From: Armigeres subalbatus
Lineage: Eukaryota > Arthropoda > Insecta > Diptera > Culicidae
DNA length: 64,000 nucleotides
Direction: 5' to 3'
Assembly (NCBI RefSeq): GCF_024139115.2
Contig: NC_085140.1
Location: 230,013,871-230,077,870 of the forward strand
The notes beneath the pieces were generated by a model. It searched no databases and was not told the origin of the DNA. It saw nothing but the letters and a program-made list of their open reading frames with translations. Shown here piece after piece: positions 1 to 10,053 of this stretch (within the stretch, counting starts at the first letter, position 1; every line of letters starts with the position of its first letter). The position numbers and the translations under genes were made by a program.

Positions 1-61
1 TAGTAGTAGTAGTAGTCGTGGCTGTTCCTATAGTTGCGGTAGTGGTATTTTAACAAAATCT
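1..61. repeat. (TAG)n microsatellite and unclassified flank
   Basis: The window opens with five to six TAG triplets and then unremarkable sequence up to the target-site duplication of the first SINE. Nothing else is recognisable. Confidence 0.6.
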
Positions 62-75
62 ACGTATTCAACGCA

Positions 76-371
76 AGGGGCCCTCCTTAGTCGTGCGGTA
101 AGATGCGCGACTACAAAACAAGACCATGCTGAGGGTGGCTGGGTTCGATTCCCGGTGCCGGTCTAGACAATTTTCAGATTGGAAATTGTCTCGACTTCCC
201 TGGGCATAAAAGTATCATCGTGCTAGCCTCATGATTTACGAATGCAGAAATGGTAACTTGGCTTAGAAACCTCGCAGTTAATAACTGTGGAAGTGGTTAA
301 TGAACACTAAGCTGCGAGGCGGCAATGTCACAGTGGAGGATGTAATGCCAATGAAGAAGAAGAAGAAGAAG
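76..371 (+). mobile_element. Feilai-like tRNA-derived SINE, copy 1 (full length)
   Basis: A complete short interspersed element. The 5' end (GGGGCCCTCCTTAG) is followed by a tRNA-like head with a clear RNA polymerase III B box (GGTTCGATTCC near 142-152), an unrelated body, and a 3' tail of GAA repeats. It is flanked by a perfect 14-bp duplication (ACGTATTCAACGCA at 62-75 and 372-385), the signature of LINE-assisted retroposition. The A-box region has G-to-A changes, so this copy may transcribe poorly. The 60-codon lysine-rich frame at 300-482 is only the GAA tail read through. The name Feilai is from recognition of the family in Aedes; the SINE call itself rests on the structure. Confidence 0.88.
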
Positions 372-385
372 ACGTATTCAACGCA

Positions 386-3371
386 GCAACCCATATTGTC
401 TATCAATTTGATGACCAGTCATTACTCGAAATTAATAGAAAACAGATTAGAAAATCCTTCCAAATCGGTAAAGTATCACTAAATTACCTCATCTTCAGTC
501 CCATAAGAAAACAATGGGATTCGCAACAAAAGGAACACAAAATAAAAAATACCGCAACTATTGGAACACTGCACCAATAATTGGATATAGCATTTTAGGT
601 AACAATAATGGTTTCTGCAGCGTTTGGAATACTTTTCGCTTAAAATATCATTGATGAGCTGTTGAATAAGTACTTAAGCTAAGCGACATGAAATATAGAT
701 GTGGTGTAAGCAAATAAACAGTGGAGGAACGCGCTTAGTTCCTCCACTATTGGGTCTTTTACCCTATTAATTTGGCTAATTTCCTTCTCAGCAAAAACGC
801 AGACGTAATCCTGTAGAAACAATATTTTTAGATTAAATACAGACTCGTAGTTGTAAACGAAATGAATCATCGGAAGAAATCTACAACCGTTATTTACTTG
901 AATGAACTCTTTCCTGAACTATGGACCAGTTGAAAAGTATGATCCACGGGGTACATATGTAACTAGGCACAATATTAACGGAATAAAAACTGCAGCACGC
1001 CCGCATTGGTTTTCGAATGAGAAACAGTGCTTTACACCAGGAAAACTGAAGCCCTCGGCCATATTTCGGCGGCAGTATCCCAACTAGTGAAATCACACAT
1101 CTAGGGCTCGAAACGAAGAAATAAAGTTCCGACATGTGGTGCATGTGTGATTGCAAGCCATACTGGATTTATAGAACTGAGTTTGCACTCCACGTGTGCA
1201 TAGCTGTGAAAGAAGTCGGACGTTCAGCAAGCATGCGAAATATATTCCATTTTTATTTTATTTTCAATGCGGTGAATGGCAAACCGTGCATATATACCTC
1301 TTTAGTGCACGTCACGATTTTCGCAATCATGCATGCATTTTTTCTACCTTTCAGAAGCTGCACGAATTATTTATAGGAATGCAAATGAAATTTTCTGCTG
1401 AGTGCATGTAAAGCTTGTATAATCGAATCGAACCGTTCTTACAGTAGCTCAACTATAAAAGCAGTGTAGGTACAGAGCTAAAGTCAACCTCTCTATACCA
1501 TCATTCATTTTTCGAATAAATGCATCTCAATTGAACAGTTTTTGTTCTGATAATGGTTTGAGGCAGAGTTTCATACACATTAATTTTTCAGGAACAGCGG
1601 TAGAAGTATTTTCTAAGACATGGCGAAATTTCACACCCGTTGCCTTCATGTTAGTCCCAATCATTGGAAAAAACTTTTTGAAGACATTTATACAGGTTCA
1701 CGGTAAATGGCAAGTTTGAATGTCAATCAGATCGACATGACTAATGATATGGATGCGTTCTCAATTCATTTTAAGAACAAGAATATAGAGAAAATTTGGG
1801 CAATATGCAACCCCAGGAAGGATAGATCATGATTGTGGCAAATTTTACAGATTTTTTCATACAGCTAATCTATTTGATATCATGAGCTACCATCACTGAC
1901 TGTAGGGAAATGAAACATCCTTGAAAATAAGTCAACAAATATTGTTTCCCCAAGGGTTGTTAATAACTCCAGCATCTTCTTTAACTTAACTTAAAGTGAA
2001 GTTGTAAATATGACCTGGAAAATCCTAAATAGTGGTCCGATAATCTCAATATGCGAGCAAATGCTGTTCAACAGAAAAAAAACAAGTAAAAAAACAATAT
2101 TCTTAAATGCACGCCCACCAATATGTGATGCAGACCAATTAGGACTTACTGCATCACAAATTCCTGACATGGTGATAATAACATATTTTCGCAAAGGTAA
2201 ATACCGAGAGCCATAACTCTGAAGGGTCTAAGCAACTCTCGTTATTATTAAGTTATTTATTGTGCATTCTAGGAGAACCTCATAAATAACACAGCACACA
2301 AACGTTACATTTTCCATTCCACCAGTTAACCAGTCACAGGCACAGAACGACCGATTTGCTGTAAAAAAGAGTAGTCACGATGATTAATGCCATAAAGTCA
2401 TGGTGTCCCATCCATCTGAACTATGGTGTCATTTGGCTCATGATTCCATATAAACAACATAAGAACTTCAGAATATGCCAGATATGTTTTGCTTCGAATC
2501 GATATATGGCTTGAGATGGCAGTCGACCGTGTCTGGGTCTTCGTTTGCCAGCAATGGAGAAACAGCAATAAATATTTGGCGCCATTAATTAACCATAAAG
2601 CAGAGCATTGTCTCTATTGAGGGATTGTTTAAAAAATACGTAAATATAAGAAATTGATGCGTATTCGTGGTTTGCTGGTTAATTCTCAAATCCAAACTAA
2701 CAGCGTCGATTATTCAGTGTGAGTCATTCAATTCCATTAATTTGAAACAATAAAGAAAAATTAGTTTGTGATTTTTTTAAAATACAAAACTGATTTTAGG
2801 AGGAATTAAAGATTTGTAGCGTTGTCGGCAAAATATATGAATTAAAGATCAAATGAACAATTTCGTGGTCACAGAAAATCCCGAAGATTTGATTAAATGT
2901 CGTTCGTTTTATTCGTTCTATTAAAAGCGGTTCAACGAAACAACAAAATAGACTTAAACGAGCAAATGCACGTTTTCATTTATGAATGGGCATTTTTTTT
3001 ACGGTTGGTGGTTTATGTACAAGCCCAGAGGGGAATCATTAACCAACTTCTAGGCACTATAATATTGAATAATATTGGGGATATGAAGTTTATTTGATTC
3101 CGGATATTTCTTTCATGGCTTCACGTTTTTACTGGAACATGGTCTGTCATTCAAAGATGTTCATATTAACGTTAACGTTAACGTAACAAGACATACCTCG
3201 AAAGGCTAATTGGAAACAGATTAATATATGTGTGCTTCAATAAATATTTCAAAAATTAAATATTATAAAATCGAAATCAAAGCACTGAAACACTGTTTGT
3301 CAATATAGTCAATGCCAGTGAAGTACAGATGCAACACAAAGTTCGACACGGAGAAAATGTAGACTTGACTA
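386..3371. other. Intronic sequence without recognised gene
   Basis: AT-rich sequence with short random frames only. A TTAACG tandem repeat lies at about 3166-3186. No conserved protein, splice-delimited exon or inverted-repeat element was recognised. Confidence 0.5.
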
Positions 3372-4037
3372 CCGTGGGGCATCGAAATCCGTACACTTAA
3401 GCACTTTAGTACATGAAAAAGTCGTTAGAAAATAGGAATCGAACGTAAATAAAACGTTTGTCATTGGGACAGGAGCATGAAGGCTTCTACTTTTGAAGTG
3501 TTTCACATTTACTCATTAAAAACTACGAAAAACATGATAAAATAATGAATAAAATCATTTACTCCTGACTCGAAATCCGTCCACCGTGGACGGATTTCGA
3601 ATCAAAGGATCAAAATCCGTACAGCTATTTTTTAACTAAATATTTAAATTGAAGCATTCTGATTGACTAAACTACTACTGTAAATAGTTCGATACGCACA
3701 TTGAGAAGCGATCCCTTCGATATGTATTCCGCTTATTTTATGTAATGATTCGCAATTAGCAATTAAACACAGTTACTTTTGGTGCAATTATGCTCAACCC
3801 GAAAACAAAATGGCGGCAAAAACTCCGCGTGTGGTGGGTGGCGATTTGTTTTTGGTTTTTTGTTGTTTTAATTTGAAAGCCTTCTTTCTATTTCCATGCC
3901 CTAAATGCTTACTGCCAAGTATTTGAACAGGATAAGATAAATAATTTCTACGTTAATTACCTTCAACCCCCTTTGATTTATAGATATCTCATGAGGTGGA
4001 CGGATTTCGGTGCTGTACGGATTTCGGTCCCGCACGG
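3372..4037. mobile_element. MITE with TA target duplication (Tc1/mariner-type)
   Basis: A 666-bp element with terminal inverted repeats beginning CCGTGGGGCATCGAAA on the left and ending with the complementary TTTCGGTCCCGCACGG on the right, bounded by TA on both sides (3370-3371 and 4038-4039). The motif CGAAATCCGTACA or its complement recurs inside the ends and near 3570-3630, as subterminal repeats do. No transposase frame is present, so it is non-autonomous. TA duplication suggests the Tc1/mariner superfamily, but the family is not identified. Confidence 0.7.
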
Positions 4038-4039
4038 TA

Positions 4040-5210
4040 GACATATATCCGGCAATTCAGCAAGAATGCAAGCTGTTTCAAGTGAGCGGAATGCCTTCAT
4101 CTACCCTCTCGAAGATGCTCTGCTGCAGACAAACAATTTATGGCATTTGTGCATGTGCATTCATTTGTCCAGTATGAATCGGCAAGGAAGTCGATTCTCT
4201 TCCGTTCCTAGTTAGGAAATCTGCCCCAGGGTGAATACTTCTATTGGAAATGCACACATAAAATAGGAGGGTTTTATGGTTTGATAAATTATTGGATTAT
4301 TTCGTTTGTTTGTAATTCCACCTGATTTATTAACGGAATTTGTATCCCAACACCCTTTGCTGTTCTGATGTAGTCCGTTCGAAGGGCGGACACTTGTAGT
4401 GAAAATAAGTGAATACGATGTCAACAGGTTGAGATAGAGAGGTAGAATAAAAACTTTCTTTACATTAGAATTTCACATTTTGGAAACACATTTCGACGCC
4501 AACTGGAGAAATAGCCCTTCAATTGATTTGGTTAGCGACATAATGCTGAGGCGGTTTCTGTGTGATTTTTGCGTATATCAAGGTACACTGAAAGGATATG
4601 TAATCACACCAAAACTGACCTTTCAATAACCTCGGAGGGCTGTAAGTTAATTGAGTTGGGATTTTGTCTAAATGTGAGTTTGAATCTTAAATTCAGTGAT
4701 TTCGGCCATCCCGAGCAAATCGTGCGTTGAGAACAATCAAGAGTTGAGCCAAATGTTGCAGAAAGGTATGTAATTGGAAAAAAAGCGTTTAATAAATATG
4801 CTGTCTAATGTATCAAGTAAAAATGCTAAGTGGAAAGGCAGCTCACATAGAGTATAATGTTTCACTAGTATAAAATATCGTCTAGAGTACACGAGAAAAG
4901 CACCATCCCCGATAGGTGGATGCATCTGGGTTTTTCAGTAAACTGAAGATCATCATGACAAACTTTTTGCCACATGCCGACGCAGCAATGATAGCGCCAA
5001 CCACCAGCAGTTCCTATCAAATAACGCACACTCTGGCGTACGATGGCGTAGAACCAGAACGATGGCGGTAATATATGTGCATAAATAACCGTTTTTCTTG
5101 TAGCCCGCGTACCCATCCACAAAAAGCTGCCTCAGGCAAAACCGTTTCGATGGTGCTCAGTGTCCAATCACGGCACGCATGGGTAAATATGGCAGACTAT
5201 ACAAACTCAC
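4040..5210. other. Unassigned intronic sequence, possibly with gene debris
   Basis: No established gene. Minus-strand translation of 4870-5160 gives hydrophobic stretches spread over three frames (for example WFYAIVRQSVRYLIG and LLVVGAIIAASACGKK) interrupted by stops and frame changes. This could be a decayed membrane-protein gene or chance. Confidence 0.35.
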
Positions 5211-5312
5211 CTTGAGCGAAGGATCCTCCGAGCCGGTCAGGTGAATGTTGGGAAGTTTTTCATTTTCAGAATTTTCCGCTAGGCTCATTTCGGTGGTAAG
5301 CAAATCCATCAT
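5211..5312 (-). CDS. Candidate 5' coding exon of an unidentified gene
   Basis: Minus-strand frame of exactly 34 codons that starts with two tandem ATGs, has an in-frame TGA six codons upstream, and ends ...SEDPSLK immediately before a GTGAG splice donor (phase 0). The peptide is acidic (MSLAENSENEKLPNIHL inside it), consistent with a cytoplasmic N-terminus. It lies inside the presumed last visible intron of the GABA-B receptor gene and on the same strand, so it could be a nested gene or an alternative exon. No family was recognised and no downstream exon was identified with confidence. A chance open frame is possible. Confidence 0.35.
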
Positions 5313-6094
5313 AAAAGCGCAACCGTTTCATATGGATCTAACAATCTGTATAATATTGAAATTCATTTCAAGGCATTTTACTATACGAGCGCATCTATAT
5401 TCAAAATAAAACTATCCTGCAGATTGTTATGGAAAAGTTGTGAAACGTATTGTAGATTTTATGATAGTAGTAACTTGATGCAATAGAATGACTACAAATC
5501 ATGTAGGTACATGATCATGATGATGATACTAACTTCTATTGTAGCAAGGCACCTGCCGATAGCACTGACCATATCTGACAAACGATTTTACCATGATTAT
5601 ACTATTGTATGTATTTCATCAAACTCCTGTATGAAGGGACAAAAATGGGTGGGCTGGTTCCATAAGCAAAGACATTTATGCGAAAGTTCGTACATACAAT
5701 ATTATAATCTAGCGCTTGTTTCCCAGATTGACCCAAATCATGTAGGTACATAGTCATCAAATACAATATAAAGCGGCCTAAAAAAATAAAAACGATTAAT
5801 TCCACATATTTATTAGATGTCAATGGATCATTGATGGTTATTTGCTATTTTGTTAATCTCAAGTCACTTTTCAATATTTTTGAAGGTGTTCCGGGAAATG
5901 CATTCAGTTAATTTGAAGCACTAACTTTGGTTTCTGCTTCATTTCACAAAAAACTACTCCTATGTGGCGGTTGGTTACCTTTTACTCATTGCCTTTTCTT
6001 TAAGTACCGACAAACTACGGCCGCTTCAATAAATTTCTGAAAATCTTTTTCTCCAATGTATCAGTCTATGTTACAAGTATTTAATAAAAAATAT
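5313..6094. other. Intronic sequence without recognised gene
   Basis: AT-rich. The segment CATGTAGGTACATGATCATGATG near 5500 is partly echoed near 5736-5757, suggesting a small duplication. No protein similarity was recognised. Confidence 0.4.
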
Positions 6095-6104
6095 GTCCTA
6101 CTAG

Positions 6105-6400
6105 GGGCCCTCCTTAGCCGTGCGGTAAGATGCGCGGCTACAAAGCAAAACCATGCTGAGGGTGGCTGGGTTCGATTCCCGGTGCCGGTCTAGGCAATTT
6201 TCGGATTGGAAATTGTCTCGACTTCCCTGGGCATAAAAGTATCATCGTGTTAGCCTCATGATATACAAATGCAAAAATGGTAACTTGGCTTAGAAACCTC
6301 GCAGTTAATAACTGTGGAAGTGCTTAATGAACACTAAGCTGCGAGGCGGCTCTGTCCCAGTGTGGGGATGTAATGCCAATAAGAAGAAGAAGAAGAAGAA
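6105..6400 (+). mobile_element. Feilai-like SINE, copy 2 (full length)
   Basis: Near-consensus copy: the 5' end, B box GGTTCGATTCC and GAA-repeat tail are all present. A perfect 10-bp target duplication, GTCCTACTAG, flanks it (6095-6104 and 6401-6410). It is closer than copy 1 to the sequence shared by the other full-length copies, so it is a good reference for the family in this window. Confidence 0.9.
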
Positions 6401-6539
6401 GTCCTACTAGCCTTTGAAAGGTGAGGTGGGGGGGGTGTGGGTATGGTGTTATACCGTCTGATTCTTTGTCTACATATATATCTGTTACGCCCTTTTCAAA
6501 TATTGATCTAGAAATAACTATAAAAATGGAAAACAAAAA

Positions 6540-6815
6540 ATCAAAAACTCCTCGGATTTTTTAAACATTGTTTTGAAAATTCTCAAAATTTTCCAAAAAA
6601 AATTTTGTCACAATTTATTATTTTTGGGCAAAAACAATACGAGGGCGGAGCTATAATTGTTTTTGATTGTATCGGCTTCATTTAAAAATATGCCCCCTCC
6701 CCTCGGGGTTTTCCGCCCAAAAATAATATTTTGAGGGAGCAACAAAAAAAATCGGATAGTTTTGAGGATTTTCAAAACATTCTTTAACAAATCCGAGGAG
6801 CTTTTTGACTTTTTT
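6540..6815. mobile_element. Imperfect inverted-repeat MITE
   Basis: Left arm CAAAAACTCCTCGGATTT is mirrored by the right arm (complement CAAAAAGCTCCTCGGATTT), and the homology continues about 50 bp inward with mismatches around a short centre. No transposase is present and no clear target duplication was resolved. Family unknown. Confidence 0.55.
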
Positions 6816-6981
6816 CCATTTTAATATTTATTTTTTACTAGCTGACCCGTCTCTCCCAAAATTAAGTAGTTTGCACAAACATTTATTTTGTATTCACAAT
6901 TTAAGACATGTATTTCAGAAGCATGTATTATTTATTTATTTTCTCAGATTAAGGATTGGGTTTTGCAGTAATTTAGAGTAA

Positions 6982-7799
6982 GACGGTATAATATGCCCCC
7001 CTAAGGCAACTCCTCGATAACTTTTTACTTTTCAACGCAATTCATGCAAACTTTGTGTTATTTGGTAGTCCAGGTAGTCGCAAATGCATTGCCCGTGAGT
7101 AGTCATATAAAAATATTACAGATAACACGTAATAAAGCTTTTTTTAAAAGTCGTGAAAAAATGAATTTCAAAAAGTGCCTGGGCAATACGCTTCACCTAA
7201 ACCAAAGACGTTTCAAAGCACTTCATTAGTATTTTATCAATCACATAACAAAAAGGCTACAAATCCTTATGCGCTTGACATTAAAAAATCAACACAGGTC
7301 CATTTGAGCAGATGTGAATTACATTTCAATATTTTCCATACAATTTGGAAGCAACCGCTGCAGGCTCGCTGCGCTTGTGTCCAGTTGGTAAGGGCATATC
7401 GTCCTGCCTACACTGGGGCGTTTTGGCCAGTGACATTTTTTTTGACATGTTTTTGAAAATCGTTACATTTTTGAAGATGGAAGCAATTGTATATCATATT
7501 AACCACTGAGAAAAGTTATTTTGTTGCCCAACTAAGTGTTCCAGTGCAAGTTTTGCGGACAGTATGCCAGAGTCGCTCCAGAATGTTGAGCAAACAAACA
7601 TTAAAAGTTACATCAAATCTGTACCTTTTTGTATTTTGCTATAATTTTCATTATGTAATACAAAAATACTTCCACATTCACATAGTATGATTATTTTACA
7701 AATATCTAAAGGTACCAACTGATTTTTACCCATAGTTAGTTATAGTTTTCTAGAAATCAAAGGGGGGCGTTTTGGCCAGGTGGGGCGCATTATACCGTC
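6982..7799. mobile_element. Non-autonomous DNA transposon, GACGGTATAAT termini
   Basis: An 818-bp element whose ends are GACGGTATAATATGCCCC on the left and the complement of GACGGTATAATGCGCCCC on the right. The motif GGGGCGTTTTGGCCAG occurs near 7416 and 7766, as an internal subterminal repeat. No transposase and no unambiguous target duplication were seen. It directly abuts RTE LINE sequence on its right. Confidence 0.6.
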
Positions 7800-7804
7800 G
7801 TTTT

Positions 7805-8430
7805 CCATTCAGCTCGGTTCATGGTTGAACGTCGCCAACAACGCATTCTGGAGGATCTGGAAATCATATTTCACCTGATCGATCCATCTTGCTCACTGCG
7901 TACCTCGCCTGCTTATGGCAGTGCCTTTCGGATCATTATCGAGAACCATTTCCACCGGATTACTGTCCAACATTTTGGCTACGTGCCCGGCCCACCGCAG
8001 TCGTCCGATTTTTGCGATGTGAATGACGGCTGGTTCTCGCAACAGCTGATGCAATTCGTGATTCATTCGTCACCACCGATACGAACTCGTGGTAATTACG
8101 TAAGCACTTAAGGGGGAGGGGGGTCTGCCATTATCTTACGCTCCATATAAATAAAAAAATCTGTGTGGGAAAAATCTTACATGGGGGGAGGGGGGTTGAA
8201 AAACCCAGAAAAATTGTTTACGTTATTAGTGTACGACCCCTAGGTGGCTCACGTTGTCTCTTCATATCATGTACTTCGTCTTCGACGCCTTGATGACTAG
8301 TTCGACCCGCTTAACTTCCCTCTCCAGTCTGATGTAGGGTCCCTCTATCTTCACAAAGTTTCGTGCCATTATATTAATGTCGGCGGCAAAACCAAATAGC
8401 TAAACGGATTTTGTGAAAACCGTACCACTC
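7805..8430 (-). mobile_element. RTE-type LINE, 3' fragment
   Basis: Minus-strand fragment homologous to the 3' part of the RTE copy beginning at 8758. It retains the C-terminal region after the reverse transcriptase (the stretch corresponding to GRLQWAGHVARMSD in the neighbouring copy) with frameshifts and stops. A MITE has inserted at about 8092-8240. This is an independent dead copy, not a duplication of the next one, since many bases differ. Confidence 0.75.
8092..8240. mobile_element. Harbinger-type MITE, left-end variant
   Basis: About 150 bp with the same body and right end (GTGTACGACCCCT) as the element at 44330-44471, including the internal GGGGGAGGGGGG block. It interrupts RTE sequence: the two sides (ACTCGTGG and GGTGGCTCAC) are contiguous in the copy at 9300-9340. 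The left terminus looks truncated relative to the other copy. Confidence 0.6.
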
Positions 8431-8597
8431 GTGTCACTTGTTGTTACAGCGATGCCGAAACGGTACGATGCCGTGCCGAAACAGTTGTCGCATATAAACA
8501 GTTCCGAAAGGTTTTAGGCTCGGTTGAGGCGTTATCAGCTCAAGGTTTTCAGTGGTCGTCATCGGTGGTTTGTTGTCTTTAATAGGCAGGACGGGTA

Positions 8598-8704
8598 CCC
8601 TTGCAGCACAATCCAGACAGATTTGGTTGCAGCAACTCAAATGTGACTAAATTCGGTTGCATATAGGTCACAGACACTTGTATGCAACATGTGTGCTGCT
8701 CGGG
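8598..8704. mobile_element. Short (about 107 bp) palindromic MITE, copy 1
   Basis: Ends CCCTTGCAGCACA and TGTGTGCTGCTCGGG form a terminal inverted repeat. A second copy of the same length lies at 9559-9665. Both contain a central GCAGCAACTYRA-TGTGACT block. Too short to code. Sits between two RTE fragments. Confidence 0.6.
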
Positions 8705-9521
8705 TATCTTGGTGAACGGTCGACGGAATTGATTCTCGTCGTGTATCAGAACAATCTTTTTTATTACCAGACTAAGGCCGGAGTGGCCTGTGCAATACAT
8801 AAAAGTCTTCTCCATTCAGTTCGGTCCATGGCTGCACTTCGCCAACCACGCAGTTTGCGGAGGGTCCGCAAATCGTCCTCCACCTGATCGATCCACCTTG
8901 CCCGCTGTGCACCTCGCCTTCTTGTTTCCGTCGGACCGTTGTCAAGAACCATTTTCACCGGATTACTGTCCGACATTCTGGCTACGTGCCCGGCCCACTG
9001 CAGTCTTCCAATTTTCGTGGTGTGAACGATGGATGGTTCTCCCAACAGCTGATGCAACTCGTGGTTCATTCGCCTCCTCCACGTACCGTCCGCCATTTCG
9101 AAAACTCCCAGTGCGAGCTGGTTCTCCACGAGCATCGTCTGTAGACAATTACCGGTCGAATGAGCGTTTTTTAGATAGTCAGTTTGGTACGGCGGCGAAC
9201 TCTATTCGATCGTTTTCCGTCTCCGAATTTCTCTGCTGGTATCGTTAACGGCGGTCACCAGTGAGCCCAAGTACACGAATTCTTCAACCACCTCGATTTC
9301 GTCACCACCGATAGAAACTCGTGGTGGGTGGCTTACATTGACCTCTCTTGAGTCTCTTTCTATCATGTACTTTATCTTCGACGTGTTGATGACAAGTCCA
9401 ATCCATTTAGCTTCGCTTTTCAATCTGATGTAGGCTTCCTCCATCCACTCAAAGTTACGTGCCATGATATCAATGTAGTCGGCGAAACTGGACGGAGTTT
9501 GTGAAAATCATACCACTAGTG

Positions 9522-10053
9522 CAGTGATGGGAAATGTCAAAAAAATTGTCATGGCAATCCCGAGCAGCACAAGTCAGACAAACATCGTTGCAGCAACTTG
9601 ATTGTGACTGAATCCAGTCACATATTAGTTACAGTAACCTATGTGGAACTTGTGTGCTGCTAGGGATGCTATTACTAATTTTCTAATAACTTTTTCCAAA
9701 AGTCATTTACAGTTTGGATTTTTTGATTGACATGGAGTATTTAAAGAGTTTTATTTTATATAGACTTTTATTTATGTAAAACTTTGTCTAACAGATCATT
9801 TTCTAAATACAAATTGTGAGCCATGAGAGCGAGATTTAAAAAATGTCACGGAATGTCATGACATTAATGTCATTTAACACTAATTCGGCTCTCACGTCGC
9901 CAATATCATGTTTAGAGAAATTACCTGTTAGAAAAAGTTTTCGGGTCCTTTGAGGGCTACATGTTCACATGTAAAACAAAATTATAAATGACTTGTGAAA
10001 AAAGTTATTAGCAAATTAGTCTCATGACATCGAAATGACATTTCCCGTCACTG
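9522..10053. mobile_element. hAT-type MITE inserted in RTE copy A
   Basis: A 532-bp element with terminal inverted repeats CAGTGATGGGAAATGTCA / TGACATTTCCCGTCACTG and a perfect 8-bp target duplication CACTAGTG (9514-9521 and 10054-10061), the hAT signature. It carries the second copy of the short palindromic MITE inside it (9559-9665). The insertion falls next to the active-site codons of the host LINE. Confidence 0.85.
9559..9665. mobile_element. Short palindromic MITE, copy 2
   Basis: Same family as 8598-8704: ends CCCGAGCAGCACA and TGTGTGCTGCTAGGG, 107 bp. It is nested within the hAT MITE, so it moved after that element had inserted in the LINE or was carried along by it. Confidence 0.6.

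Noticed and set aside
120..170. tRNA gene
   Set aside because: The B box GGTTCGATTCC and A-box-like sequence belong to the SINE head; no acceptor stem or anticodon arm of a real tRNA can be formed.
300..482. 60-codon frame with a run of lysines
   Set aside because: Produced by the GAA-repeat tail of SINE copy 1 read into flanking DNA.
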